Source: Micrococcales bacterium
GTDB taxonomy: Bacteria > Actinomycetota > Actinomycetes > Actinomycetales > Dermatophilaceae
NCBI GenBank assembly: GCA_030452775.1
Contig: JAKDLQ010000027.1
Location: 1-15,131 of the forward strand
Reading direction: 5' to 3'
DNA length: 15,131 nt
How positions within the stretch are numbered: position 1 is the stretch's first letter; each line of letters begins with the position of its first letter. The notes beneath the pieces were generated by a model. It saw nothing but the letters and a program-made list of their open reading frames with translations, did no database searches and was not told the origin of the DNA. The position numbers and the translations under genes are program-made. Below, in pieces: positions 6,166 to 13,434 of this stretch.

Positions 6166-7815
6166 TCAGCCGATGCCGGCGGCAGCGGCCCGTCCGGCGG
6201 TCCGTCCGGAGAAGAGGCAGCCGCCGAGGAAGGTGCCCTCGAGCGAGTTGTAGCCATGCATGCCGCCGCCACCGAAGCCCGCGACCTCGCCGGCCGCATA
6301 GAGCCCGGCGATCGGCGCGCCACCGGGATGCAGGACCCGGCCGGTGAGGTCGGTCTCGAGCCCGCCGAGGGTCTTGCGCGTGAGGACCCTCAGGCGGACG
6401 GCGATGAGCGGACCCGCCTTGGGGTCGAGCAGCTTGTGCGGCGCTGCCACCCGGATCAGCTTGTCGCCGCGGTAGTGTCGCGCGCCGCGAAGCGCCGTGA
6501 TCTGGGCGTCCTTGGTGAACTCGTTGTCCATCTCCCGATCCCTGGCCACGATGAGCGCCCGCAGCGACGCTTCGTCGATGAGCCGGTCGCCGGCCAGCGC
6601 ATTCATCCTCCGGACGAGCTCCTCGAGGTCGGCCGCGACGATGAAGTCGCTCCCGTGGTCGAGGAAGGCCTGGATCGGGGCCGGGGCGCCACGACGCACC
6701 CGCCCGAGGACCTGACGCACGTCCTTGCCGGTGAGGTCGGGATTCTGCTCCGACCCCGAGAGCGCGAACTCCTTCTCGATGATCTTCTGGGTGAGGACGA
6801 ACCACGAGTGGTCGTAGCCGCTGCGCATGATGTGACCGAGTGTCCCGAGCGTGTCGAACCCGGGGAAGTAGGGCGCCGGTAAGCGGTTCCCCCGCGCATC
6901 GAGCCACAGCGACGAGGGCCCGGGCAGGATCCGGATGCCGTGGTTGTCCCAGATCGGCGCCCAGTTCTCGATGCCCTCGACGTAGTGCCACATCCGGTCG
7001 GGGTTGATGACGTTGGCGCCCACGTGCTGACTGATGGCGACCATCCGCCCGTCGACGTGCGCGGGCACACCCGAGAGCATGTGCGCGGGCGGGGTGCCGA
7101 GCCGCTCGGGCCAGGCCTCCCGGACGAGGTCGTGGTTGCCACCGATGCCGCCGGAGGTGACGATGACCGCCTGCGCGGTCAGCTCGAAGTCGCCGATCGC
7201 CGTGCGGGTGCTCGCCGTCCCGCGCGGTGCGGGGTCCGGCTCGAGCAGCGTTCCTCGGATGCCGGTGACGGCCCCGTCCGACATGACGAGCTCATCGACC
7301 CGGTGCCGGAAGGCGAACGTGACCAGGCCCTTCGCGACCGCCTCGCGGACCCGGCGCTCGAAGGGCTCGACGAGCCCCGGCCCGGTCCCCCAGGTGATGT
7401 GGAAGCGCGGCACCGAGTTGCCGTGCCCATCGGCGCGACCGTCGCCCCGCTCGGCCCAGGCGACGACAGGGAAGAAGCGGGTGCCCTGCTCGCGCAGCCA
7501 CGACCGCTTCTCGCCGGCCGCGAAGTGCAGGTAGGCCTCGGCCCACTTGCGCGGCCAGAAGTCTTCGTCCCGGTCGAACTGCGCCGACCCGAGCCAGTCC
7601 TGGGTGGCCAGCTCGAGGCTGTCCTTGATCCCCATCCGCCGCTGCTCCGGGCTGTCGACGAGGAAGAGCCCACCGAAGCTCCAGAACGCCTGCCCCCCGA
7701 GGGACTGCTCGCCCTCCTGGTCGACGAGCACGACATGTCTGCCCGCATCCGCGAGCTCCGCGGTGGCGACCAGCCCGGCGAGGCCGGCCCCCACGACGAT
7801 GACGTCGGTGTCCAC
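6166..7815 (-). CDS. FAD-dependent dehydrogenase (fumarate reductase/ketosteroid dehydrogenase superfamily, Rv0785-like)
   Basis: This is a 549-residue flavoprotein. The GTG at 7815 is chosen because AGAGG lies 7 bases upstream and the FAD-binding strand follows at once: VIVVGAGLAGLVA, with GAGLAG at residues 9-14, then an acidic-end strand HVVLVDQEGEQSLGG. The C-terminus has the second FAD contact, GLYAAGEVAGFGGGGMHGYNSLEGTFLGGCLFSGRTAG, typical of the FAD_binding_2 family that includes fumarate reductase flavoproteins and 3-ketosteroid delta-1-dehydrogenases. Length and overall pattern match the FAD-binding dehydrogenase group that contains M. tuberculosis Rv0785, whose substrate is not known to me. 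No signal peptide or haem motif (CxxCH) is present, so it should be cytosolic. It lies 100 bases downstream of the alpha/beta hydrolase gene on the same strand. Confidence 0.88.
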   Translation of the reverse strand: MDTDVIVVGAGLAGLVATAELADAGRHVVLVDQEGEQSLGGQAFWSFGGLFLVDSPEQRRMGIKDSLELATQDWLGSAQFDRDEDFWPRKWAEAYLHFAAGEKRSWLREQGTRFFPVVAWAERGDGRADGHGNSVPRFHITWGTGPGLVEPFERRVREAVAKGLVTFAFRHRVDELVMSDGAVTGIRGTLLEPDPAPRGTASTRTAIGDFELTAQAVIVTSGGIGGNHDLVREAWPERLGTPPAHMLSGVPAHVDGRMVAISQHVGANVINPDRMWHYVEGIENWAPIWDNHGIRILPGPSSLWLDARGNRLPAPYFPGFDTLGTLGHIMRSGYDHSWFVLTQKIIEKEFALSGSEQNPDLTGKDVRQVLGRVRRGAPAPIQAFLDHGSDFIVAADLEELVRRMNALAGDRLIDEASLRALIVARDREMDNEFTKDAQITALRGARHYRGDKLIRVAAPHKLLDPKAGPLIAVRLRVLTRKTLGGLETDLTGRVLHPGGAPIAGLYAAGEVAGFGGGGMHGYNSLEGTFLGGCLFSGRTAGRAAAAGIG

Positions 7816-7822
7816 AGTCGAT

Positions 7823-7827
7823 CCTCT
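7823..7827 (-). promoter_or_regulatory. Ribosome binding site fixing the GTG start of the FAD dehydrogenase
   Basis: On the minus strand AGAGG stands 7 bases before the GTG at 7815. The reading frame stays open upstream to about 7914, but that part has no ribosome site and covers a GTATGCCGC copy (7846-7854). Confidence 0.6.
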
Positions 7828-7877
7828 CGCGGCGAAGGGCTGGCGGTATGCCGCTGAGCGCGGCCCGCCGTGAGCCG

Positions 7878-7883
7878 AACCTA
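7878..7883 (-). promoter_or_regulatory. Weak candidate -10 element for the FAD dehydrogenase
   Basis: TAGGTT on the minus strand fits TANNNT and lies in the 100-base gap between the hydrolase and the FAD dehydrogenase. There is no convincing -35. The dehydrogenase may have its own promoter or may be read through from the hydrolase gene. Confidence 0.25.
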
Positions 7884-7915
7884 CCCCGGGTGGCCGACAC
7901 CCTGGACCAGCCACG

Positions 7916-8722
7916 TCACGAGGGTAGGCCCATGGCGAGGTCCGTCACGTCCCTGGCGACGCGTTCGGGCTGTTCCCACACGATGAGATGTCCGGTGTTC
8001 TCGTACACCACGAGCCGGGATCCGGGGATGGCGGCCGCGAGCGCCGTCATGTCCGCGTGGGGCAGCAGCTCGTCGAGTTCACCCCACACGATGAGCGTGG
8101 GGGCCGTGATCGTCCCGGACTCGCTCGGCGGCGGGGCATCGGTGAGGCCCGCCAGGGCTGCCTTCCAGACAGATGCGGGCACGCGCAGACCGTCCTGCAC
8201 GCGGTCCTCGATGTACCAGTCGGGGATGTCGTGGTAGCGCGGGAACCAGGTCAGTGAATCGCGGACCCACTGCCGATCTACGGGATCGCTGAGTGCGTCC
8301 ACCTCGTCGGCGAACCCGGCTCGGCCCTGCAAGCTGCGTGGGGCACCGACGAGGACCAGGCCCGTCACCCGATCAGGGGCACGCAGCGCGACCTGTTGCG
8401 CCACGTAGCCGCCACTGGACGACCCGACGAGGATGGCCGAGCGGATGCCCACGGCATCCATGAAGGCGATGGCATCATTGGCACAGTCGTCGAGGGCGTA
8501 TCCAGTGTCCGGTTTGTCGGCACCGCCATGGCCGCGCTGGTCGAAGGCAAAGACGTGCATCGACGAGGGCAGCTTCACGCGCATCCGGTCGAAGCAGGCC
8601 GACGACTCAGCCCACGCGTGGAGCAGCACGATCGGGACAGGGCCGGGATCACCCTGCTCCACGTAGGGGATGGCTACTCCGGTCGCCAGCCGCACCCTGC
8701 GCAACTCCTGATCATCGGCCAC
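7916..8722 (-). CDS. Alpha/beta-fold hydrolase
   Basis: This is a 268-residue alpha/beta hydrolase of the esterase/lactonase/haloperoxidase-like type. The strand IVLLHAW (31-37) carries the oxyanion-hole HA in place of the usual HG. AFDQRGHGGADKP (59-71) is the family's DxRGxG motif. The nucleophile is S102 in GSSSGG (100-105), the acid D217 in WGELDELLP, and the base H245 in NTGHLIVWEQP, so the triad is complete. There is no signal peptide. The outermost start is a GTG at 8722, directly after an in-frame stop and without a ribosome site. An in-frame GTG at 8695 has AGGAG 9 bases upstream and may be the true start. The gene is divergent from the 2H phosphoesterase. The substrate is unknown; its neighbour downstream is the FAD dehydrogenase. 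Confidence 0.88.
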   Translation of the reverse strand: MADDQELRRVRLATGVAIPYVEQGDPGPVPIVLLHAWAESSACFDRMRVKLPSSMHVFAFDQRGHGGADKPDTGYALDDCANDAIAFMDAVGIRSAILVGSSSGGYVAQQVALRAPDRVTGLVLVGAPRSLQGRAGFADEVDALSDPVDRQWVRDSLTWFPRYHDIPDWYIEDRVQDGLRVPASVWKAALAGLTDAPPPSESGTITAPTLIVWGELDELLPHADMTALAAAIPGSRLVVYENTGHLIVWEQPERVARDVTDLAMGLPS

Positions 8723-8750
8723 TCACGCGAAGCTACTGGTCTCCTGCCGT

Positions 8751-8756
8751 TAGTGT
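8751..8756 (+). promoter_or_regulatory. -10 element for a leaderless start of the 2'-5' RNA ligase-like gene
   Basis: TAGTGT ends 7 bases before the ATG at 8764, the spacing expected if transcription begins at the start codon itself. No ribosome site precedes this ATG, which agrees with a leaderless mRNA, common in actinobacteria. No clear -35 is seen. Confidence 0.45.
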
Positions 8757-8763
8757 CCAACGC

Positions 8764-9288
8764 ATGGCTCTGGCGTTCTGCCTGCTCTTCGACCCGCGCA
8801 CCGACCGGTTGGTGCGCGAGCTGTGGAAGCGTTTGGAGCAGCAGGGGATCGCGACCCTGGCGTCGCACACGCACGGGCGCCACCTGCCGCACCTGTCCTA
8901 CGCGGTGCTCCTCGATCACGACCTGTCCCGCGTGCGCGAAGCGGCGGATGCCCTGCCCGACCGGGGCGGGTTCTCGGTGACCGTCCAGGGCACGGTCGTC
9001 TTTCCGCGGGGGCGCGCCGCCCTCGCGCCGGCGCTGCCGCCAGACCTCGCCACGCGTCAGGCGCAGCTGGCGACGGCGCTCGCGGGGACGGGCGCGACCC
9101 TGCATCGGCACTATCAGTCCGGGCGCTGGCTCCCCCACGTCTCGGTGGCCACGCGGGCGGTCGGATCGGCGCTGCGGACCGTTGTCGTCGAGGTGTCGGA
9201 CATGCTGCCACTCACGGCCACCGTGGACCGGGCGGTCCTCATCGAGACGGCGACGGGGGAGCAGTGGCCGGTCAGTGGCATTCCGTGA
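8764..9288 (+). CDS. 2'-5' RNA ligase family (2H phosphoesterase) protein
   Basis: This is a 174-residue protein of the 2H phosphoesterase superfamily. The two catalytic HxS/T motifs are HLS at 43-45 (HLPHLSYAV) and HVS at 125-127 (WLPHVSVAT), about 82 residues apart as in the family. Members act on 2'-5' phosphodiester or 2',3'-cyclic phosphate ends of RNA or on cyclic nucleotides; the real substrate of such stand-alone bacterial copies is usually undetermined. It is short but complete and has no extra domain. The ATG is probably leaderless. The membrane-protein gene begins 44 bases after its stop and is likely cotranscribed. Confidence 0.85.
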   Translation: MALAFCLLFDPRTDRLVRELWKRLEQQGIATLASHTHGRHLPHLSYAVLLDHDLSRVREAADALPDRGGFSVTVQGTVVFPRGRAALAPALPPDLATRQAQLATALAGTGATLHRHYQSGRWLPHVSVATRAVGSALRTVVVEVSDMLPLTATVDRAVLIETATGEQWPVSGIP

Positions 9289-9332
9289 CGAGGATCGATG
9301 CGGGCGATCCGCCAGCGAAGAGGTGACTCGAG

Positions 9333-10214
9333 TTGATACGCAACGACGACGTGCCAGGCGTGCTGAGCCTGGACGCGGTGAAGACCTACCGCTATCTGCG
9401 GCTGTCCATGATCGGGCTGGTCGTCCTGCTCGGCGCATCGGTCGGGCTCGAGTGGTGGGCGACCGGACGACGCTGCCTGCAGGAGTCACTGAGCGCGTAC
9501 TTCTTCACGCCTGCCCAGGGCGTCTTCGTCGGCTCGCTCGTCGCGATCGGGGTCTGCCTCATCGTCATCAAGGGGAACACGGAGTGGGAGGACCTGCTCC
9601 TCAACATCGCCGGCATGCTTGCTCCCGTGGTGGCGTTCGTGCCGACGCCACAACCGGGGATGTGCCGATCCGTGGCCGAGCCGATGCGCGATGCGAGCGC
9701 CGACGTCGCCAACAACGTGGGCGCACTCCTCATCGTCGGGGTGGTGGGGATGGCGCTGACCATCGTGATAGCGCGGCGCGACAGGCGGGCGGGGACCTGG
9801 AACCCTGAGTCGGCGATCGGTGTCGTGGTCGCGCTTGCGCTGCTGGCCGTCGTGGGAGGCGGGTACCTCTTTGCCCGTGACCTGTTCGTCGCGAACGCGC
9901 ACTATGTGGCCGCCGTGACCCTGTTCGTGTGCATCATCGCGGTCGTGATCCTCAACGCCACCCGATTCGGCCGGATGCATGCCAGCGGGCCGACGGCCAG
10001 GCCCGCCGACTTCGCCAACCGCTACGCCGTCATCGCGGTGCTCATGGTGATCGCGCCCCTCGGAATGCTCCTCTGGCGGCAGATCTTCGGCTGGGACCAC
10101 GCCGTCCTGTGGATCGAGGCCACCGAGATCGGGCTCTTCGCGATCTTCTGGCTGCTCCAGACCGTCGAGCTCTGGGACGAGGGGACGGCCCCGGCCGGCC
10201 CCATCAGCCCATGA
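9333..10214 (+). CDS. Integral membrane protein with eight predicted helices
   Basis: This is a 293-residue protein. The TTG start at 9333 is preceded by GAGG with a 9-base gap, and no better in-frame start is nearby. I count hydrophobic segments at about 24-41, 62-80, 88-105, 128-147, 161-181, 191-208, 231-249 and 259-279. The first loop has RRCLQESLSAYFFTPAQG, which resembles the S-x-SAYYYT motif of a group of uncharacterised actinobacterial membrane proteins. Cys48 (loop 1-2) and Cys111 (loop 3-4) fall on the same side of the membrane and could form a disulfide. The last helix is Trp/Glu-rich (IEATEIGLFAIFWLLQTVELW). No transporter or enzyme motif is recognised and the role is unknown. It probably shares a transcript with the 2H phosphoesterase gene. 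Confidence 0.8.
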   Translation: MIRNDDVPGVLSLDAVKTYRYLRLSMIGLVVLLGASVGLEWWATGRRCLQESLSAYFFTPAQGVFVGSLVAIGVCLIVIKGNTEWEDLLLNIAGMLAPVVAFVPTPQPGMCRSVAEPMRDASADVANNVGALLIVGVVGMALTIVIARRDRRAGTWNPESAIGVVVALALLAVVGGGYLFARDLFVANAHYVAAVTLFVCIIAVVILNATRFGRMHASGPTARPADFANRYAVIAVLMVIAPLGMLLWRQIFGWDHAVLWIEATEIGLFAIFWLLQTVELWDEGTAPAGPISP

Positions 10215-10234
10215 GCCCACGGTCAGGGGGTGGA

Positions 10235-10240
10235 TACAGT
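10235..10240 (+). promoter_or_regulatory. Candidate -10 element for the M20 peptidase gene
   Basis: TACAGT in GGATACAGTGG fits TANNNT and lies 40 bases before the ATG. This would give a short leader containing the AAGGAG site. No good -35 is seen at 17 bases. Confidence 0.35.
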
Positions 10241-10266
10241 GGTTGGCGTCCGCCCGAGGCCGACCG

Positions 10267-10272
10267 AAGGAG
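10267..10272 (+). promoter_or_regulatory. Ribosome binding site fixing the M20 peptidase start
   Basis: AAGGAG with an 8-base gap to the ATG at 10281. It excludes the earlier in-frame start at 10230. Confidence 0.7.
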
Positions 10273-10280
10273 TGCCCGCC

Positions 10281-11585
10281 ATGGACCGTAACGCCTGGTG
10301 GGAGGGGAGCGTCGGGCTCTGCGCCGAGCTGATCCGCCACGACACCCAGATCGGCGGGCCGGGCGAGCGCAAGGCGACGGAGTATGCCGCTGAGATCCTC
10401 TCCGACGCCGGCCTCAGCCCCGTTATCGTCGAGTCGGAACCCGGCCGGGCCAGCAGCGTGACCCGCGTGCCGGGCGCGGACCCGTCACTCGACCCGCTGC
10501 TCATCCACATGCACCTCGACGTCGTGCCGGCGCAGGCGCACGAGTGGTCGGTCCCGCCACTGTCCGGCGAGGTCCGCGACGGCTACGTCTGGGGCCGCGG
10601 CGCCGTCGACATGAAGAACATGGCCGCCGGAGTGCTCACCGTCGTGTCCGATCGGATGCGCACCGGGCGGCTCCCGCGGCGCCCCCTCGTGCTGGCCTTC
10701 CTCGCGGACGAGGAGAACGCCGGGGTCCTCGGCGCCGAATGGCTTGTCCGGGAGCGGCCCGACCTGCTCGAGGGGTGCCACACCGCGATCGGCGAAGGCG
10801 GCGGGTGGTCGATCCCCGTCGGCGACGGGCGCCGCATCTATCCCGTGCACACCGCTGAGAAGGGCTGGGCCGCCCTGCAGGTCAAGGCGTCCGGTGTGCC
10901 CAGGCACGCATCGCGCCTGACCGATGCGAATCCGGTCCGGATCCTCGGCGAGGCCATCGGCCGGCTGACGACCGATCGCTTCCCCGTGCACCTGACGCCC
11001 GAGGTCGAGGTCCTGCTCCGCAGGATCTGCGAGGTGGGCGGCGTCGACTTCGACCCCGAGCATCCCGAGGCGGCTTGTGCGCTCGCCGGCTTCGAGCAGG
11101 CCAACCTGCTCTCGGGCCTGCGCAACTCGGCGCATGCCACGCGGCTCAGCGCCGGCTACCAGAGCAACGTCATCCCTGGGGAGGCGACGGCGGAGCTCGA
11201 CGCGAGATACCTGCCCGGCCGGTGGGAGGAGTTCCTGGAGGAGCTGGGCGCCGCACTCGGCGACGAGGTCGAGGTGTCCGAGCTGGCCCGTACCGTCGGC
11301 CTGACGCCGACCTCGACGAGCGGCGAGTCACGGATCTGGGAGGCGAGCCGCGCGGCGCTCCGGTCGGAGGACGGGGTGGCCGAGGTGTCGCCGTTCATGC
11401 TGTCGGGTGGCACGGACGCCACCCACCTGCAGCGCCTCGGCATCGAGTGCTTCGGATTCAACCCCATCCTCCTGCCGCCCGACCTCGACTTCTGGTCGCT
11501 GTTCCACGGCATCGACGAGCGCGTCCCGGTCGAGAGCCTGCACTTCTCGACCCGCGTGCTGGACCGCTTCTTCGACCTCTACTGA
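10281..11585 (+). CDS. M20/M25/M40 family metallohydrolase (dipeptidase/acylase type)
   Basis: This is a 434-residue cytosolic zinc hydrolase. HMHLDVVPA (76-84) gives metal ligand H78 and D80. GRGAVDMKN supplies the bridging Asp D110. ADEENAG gives the catalytic base E144 and metal ligand E145. GEGGGW gives E172, and the final His ligand is in FHGIDERVP near the C-terminus. The lid/dimerisation domain occupies the middle, including GLRNSAHATRLSAGYQSNVIPGEATAELDARYLPG, a signature of the family. Members remove amino acids or acyl groups from small peptides or N-acyl amino acids (DapE, ArgE, carboxypeptidase G2, PepV relatives); the substrate here cannot be told, but the family call is firm. 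Its stop overlaps the convergent nfo gene by 7 bases. Confidence 0.92.
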   Translation: MDRNAWWEGSVGLCAELIRHDTQIGGPGERKATEYAAEILSDAGLSPVIVESEPGRASSVTRVPGADPSLDPLLIHMHLDVVPAQAHEWSVPPLSGEVRDGYVWGRGAVDMKNMAAGVLTVVSDRMRTGRLPRRPLVLAFLADEENAGVLGAEWLVRERPDLLEGCHTAIGEGGGWSIPVGDGRRIYPVHTAEKGWAALQVKASGVPRHASRLTDANPVRILGEAIGRLTTDRFPVHLTPEVEVLLRRICEVGGVDFDPEHPEAACALAGFEQANLLSGLRNSAHATRLSAGYQSNVIPGEATAELDARYLPGRWEEFLEELGAALGDEVEVSELARTVGLTPTSTSGESRIWEASRAALRSEDGVAEVSPFMLSGGTDATHLQRLGIECFGFNPILLPPDLDFWSLFHGIDERVPVESLHFSTRVLDRFFDLY

Positions 11586-12415
11586 GTGTGGGCCGCCCCG
11601 GGTGCTTCCGGGACGGCCTCGCCGAGCTGCGAGCGCACCCACGCGATGTCGGCGGACTGGCCCGGGGCCCCGCCCGGCGTCTCGCACACCACCGGCGCCG
11701 ACGCAGCGCGGATCACCTCCACGATCGCGGCGCCGTCGATCTGCCCCGACCCGAAGTTCGTATGCCGGTCCGCGCCCGAGTCGAACCCGTCCCGTGAGTC
11801 GTTGGCGTGCACGAGGTCGATCCGACCGGTGATCGCCCGGACCCGGTCCACGACGGTCGCCAGGTCGACGCCGCCGGCGTGGGCATGGCAGGTGTCGAGG
11901 CAGAAGCCGACCTCGGCGGCGCCCGAGGCCTGGCCGATCGCGTCCCACAAGCGGGCCATCGCCTCGAGCCGCCTGGCCATCGCATTGTCTCCGCCGGCCG
12001 TGTTCTCGATGAGGAGCGGGACCGGTAGGTCGAGCCCGTCGATGCACTTGCGCCAGTTGTCGAACCCGGTGGCGGCGTCTTCGTCCTTGCCGAGGTGTCC
12101 CCCGTGGACGATGACCGCCCGGGCACCGATCTCGGCCGCTGCGGTGAGGTGCTGCTGGAGCAGCTTGCGCCCAGGGATTCGGATCCGGTTGTTGAGCGAG
12201 GCGACGTTGATCGGGTAGGGCGCGTGGACGTAGAGGTCGATCCCGGCGGCTTGCGCATCGGCCCGCAAGGCCGAGGCGCCTCCCGGATAGCGCACGACCG
12301 GGCCCTTGTAGCTCTGCGGGTCCCCGAGGAAGATCTGCGACAGGTCCGCCGCGCGCGCCCTCGCCTCGGCGATCGGATCCTCCTGGTCGACGTGCGCTCC
12401 GATGGTGACGGCCAT
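11579..12415 (-). CDS. nfo: Deoxyribonuclease IV (endonuclease IV), AP endonuclease
   Basis: This is a 278-residue TIM-barrel enzyme that cuts DNA 5' to abasic sites in base-excision repair. All nine zinc ligands of E. coli Nfo can be matched: H64 (VHAPYPIN), H104 (VIVHGGHLG), E137 (IENTAGG), D174 and H177 (LDTCHAHAGG), H203 (LVHANDS), D216 and H218 (DRH), and E245 (CETPGG). The three family signatures are therefore intact and the length is normal. The ATG at 12415 is chosen because AGGG lies 8 bases upstream and the barrel begins at once with MAVTIGAHV. The frame is open for another 86 codons upstream, but that part crosses the 34-bp tandem repeat and is not coding. The gene is convergent with the M20 peptidase and divergent from the small operon at 12630. 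Confidence 0.93.
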   Translation of the reverse strand: MAVTIGAHVDQEDPIAEARARAADLSQIFLGDPQSYKGPVVRYPGGASALRADAQAAGIDLYVHAPYPINVASLNNRIRIPGRKLLQQHLTAAAEIGARAVIVHGGHLGKDEDAATGFDNWRKCIDGLDLPVPLLIENTAGGDNAMARRLEAMARLWDAIGQASGAAEVGFCLDTCHAHAGGVDLATVVDRVRAITGRIDLVHANDSRDGFDSGADRHTNFGSGQIDGAAIVEVIRAASAPVVCETPGGAPGQSADIAWVRSQLGEAVPEAPGAAHTQ

Positions 12416-12466
12416 GCCTGTCACCCTATGCCGCGGGCCGAGCACGGCTGCGCCGAGACCCGCGCA

Positions 12467-12557
12467 GTCGAGTGGCCCCCTCGTCCACAACCCTGTTCCC
12501 GTCGAGTGGCCCCCTCGTCCACAACCCTGTTCCCGTCGAGTGGCCCCCTCGTCCACA
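12467..12557. repeat. 34-bp tandem repeat, 2.7 copies, between divergent genes
   Basis: Copies at 12467-12500 and 12501-12534 are identical. A third copy, 12535-12557, matches the first 23 bases and then diverges. Each unit starts GTCGAGTGGCCCCCTCGTCC and continues to CTGTTCCC. The period of 34 is not a multiple of three, so it is not a protein repeat. Each copy contains the quasi-palindrome GTGGCCCCCTCGTCCAC and the nonamer TCGTCCACA (12481, 12515, 12549), one base from the actinobacterial DnaA box TTGTCCACA. The array lies 52 bases upstream of nfo and 73 bases upstream of the small operon. The other parts of the 12416-12629 gap show no further structure that I can support. Confidence 0.85.
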
Positions 12558-12629
12558 GGCCCGGGGTGCACTCGCTGCGACGACGGGGCAGCATGGGGAC
12601 GGACCGCCGGTGCAAGGAAAGGAGGGTCC

Positions 12630-12989
12630 ATGACCGACTCCCCCTTCTGGCTTGCCATGGGCGCGTTCGTCACCTCGGCAGGATTCGGCGCCGTGGCGGC
12701 CCTGGGCGCAGCCTGGGTGGCCTACCTCGGCCTCGGCAAGCGCATCCGGGCCGAGCGTGAACTGGCCTTGGCGAAGGCGGAGGAGGACCGGGAATCCGCC
12801 GTCGAGGGGGACCGGCGCGAACGATGGTGGACAGTCCTGACCTGGCTGTGGGACAACCGCGACGAACTGGGTGAAGACACCCTGATGGAGGGACTATTCG
12901 CCCTCAAGACAGGGGAACTCACCGTCGAGCAGGCTACGATGTTGCAAGTGGTTACGGCGGCGGCGATCCTCAAGGAGGATGCATCATGA
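12630..12989 (+). CDS. Small membrane-anchored protein of unknown function
   Basis: This is a 119-residue protein with a strong ribosome site (GGAAAGGAGGG) 4-5 bases before the ATG. Residues about 10-36 form one Gly/Ala-rich membrane helix. Residues 37-66 (KRIRAERELALAKAEEDRE...) are a charged helix able to form a coiled coil. A compact C-terminal part follows (WWTVLTWLWDNRDELGED...LTVEQATMLQVVTAAAI). The positive charges just after the helix place the C-terminus in the cytosol. I do not recognise the family. The stop overlaps the next gene by four bases (ATGA), so the two are made together. It is divergent from nfo across the 34-bp array. Confidence 0.75.
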   Translation: MTDSPFWLAMGAFVTSAGFGAVAALGAAWVAYLGLGKRIRAERELALAKAEEDRESAVEGDRRERWWTVLTWLWDNRDELGEDTLMEGLFALKTGELTVEQATMLQVVTAAAILKEDAS

Positions 12990-13306
12990 CCGGTCAGGCT
13001 CGGGACGGGTTGATGTTCGAGATCCTCGTCGACGAGCTGCCGGTGTACGTCATGATGGCTCCGGACTCCGGAGCGCAGTCCGGCAGCGACGCCGAGTCTG
13101 CCATGGCACGCCTGCGCGAGCTTCTTGGCTCGATCGATGGTGGGGAGCGCATCGTCGTCACATCGCCGGTTGTCGCAGCCCCTGAGTCGAATGGCCAAGG
13201 CGCGTCGGCCGATCCTGCGACAGATGCCGACCCGGCCCGCCGGCGAGCGCGCCGGCTCATCGCCGACCTCGAGGAGATGAAGCCCTCGCTGAGGCGCGGC
13301 GTCTAG
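12986..13306 (+). CDS. Small soluble protein of unknown function, coupled to the membrane protein
   Basis: This is a 106-residue protein whose ATG overlaps the previous stop in ATGA and has its own AAGGAGG site 8 bases upstream. The N-terminal 60 residues look like a small folded unit (MFEILVDELPVYVMMAP..., a helix ARLRELLGSI, then a strand ERIVVTSPVV). This is followed by a Pro/Ala/Asp linker and a basic helix, RRRARRLIADLEEMKPSLRRG. No cofactor or catalytic motif is visible. The overlap suggests a partner of the membrane-anchored protein, for example a cytosolic subunit. It is unlike any toxin-antitoxin pair I know. The function is unknown. Confidence 0.7.
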   Translation: MTGQARDGLMFEILVDELPVYVMMAPDSGAQSGSDAESAMARLRELLGSIDGGERIVVTSPVVAAPESNGQGASADPATDADPARRRARRLIADLEEMKPSLRRGV

Positions 13307-13434
13307 GGCGGGGACAGCGGCATACGGCATCATCGCTGCTCGGTGTCGCTCGGTGACCCTGGGGGGGCGACAGGCGCGCCACTTCCTGCAAGGATCAGCA
13401 CCGTTGACCCTCATGGCAGGCGAAGGAGACGCTG

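Noticed and set aside
11579..11585. Seven-base overlap of the convergent M20 and nfo genes as a regulatory antisense region
   Set aside because: Tail-to-tail overlaps of a few bases are common in compact GC-rich genomes; nothing else marks this one.
12467..12557. CRISPR array
   Set aside because: The 34-base units abut with no variable spacers between them, there are fewer than three full copies, and no cas genes are near.
12416..12673. N-terminal extension of nfo upstream of 12415
   Set aside because: It would be read through the 34-base tandem repeat, whose period is not a multiple of three. The enzyme fold begins at MAVTIGAHV with a ribosome site just upstream.
12630..13306. Toxin-antitoxin pair
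   Set aside because: The sizes and overlap fit, but neither product shows a known toxin fold or an antitoxin DNA-binding motif, and the first has a membrane helix and a coiled coil.
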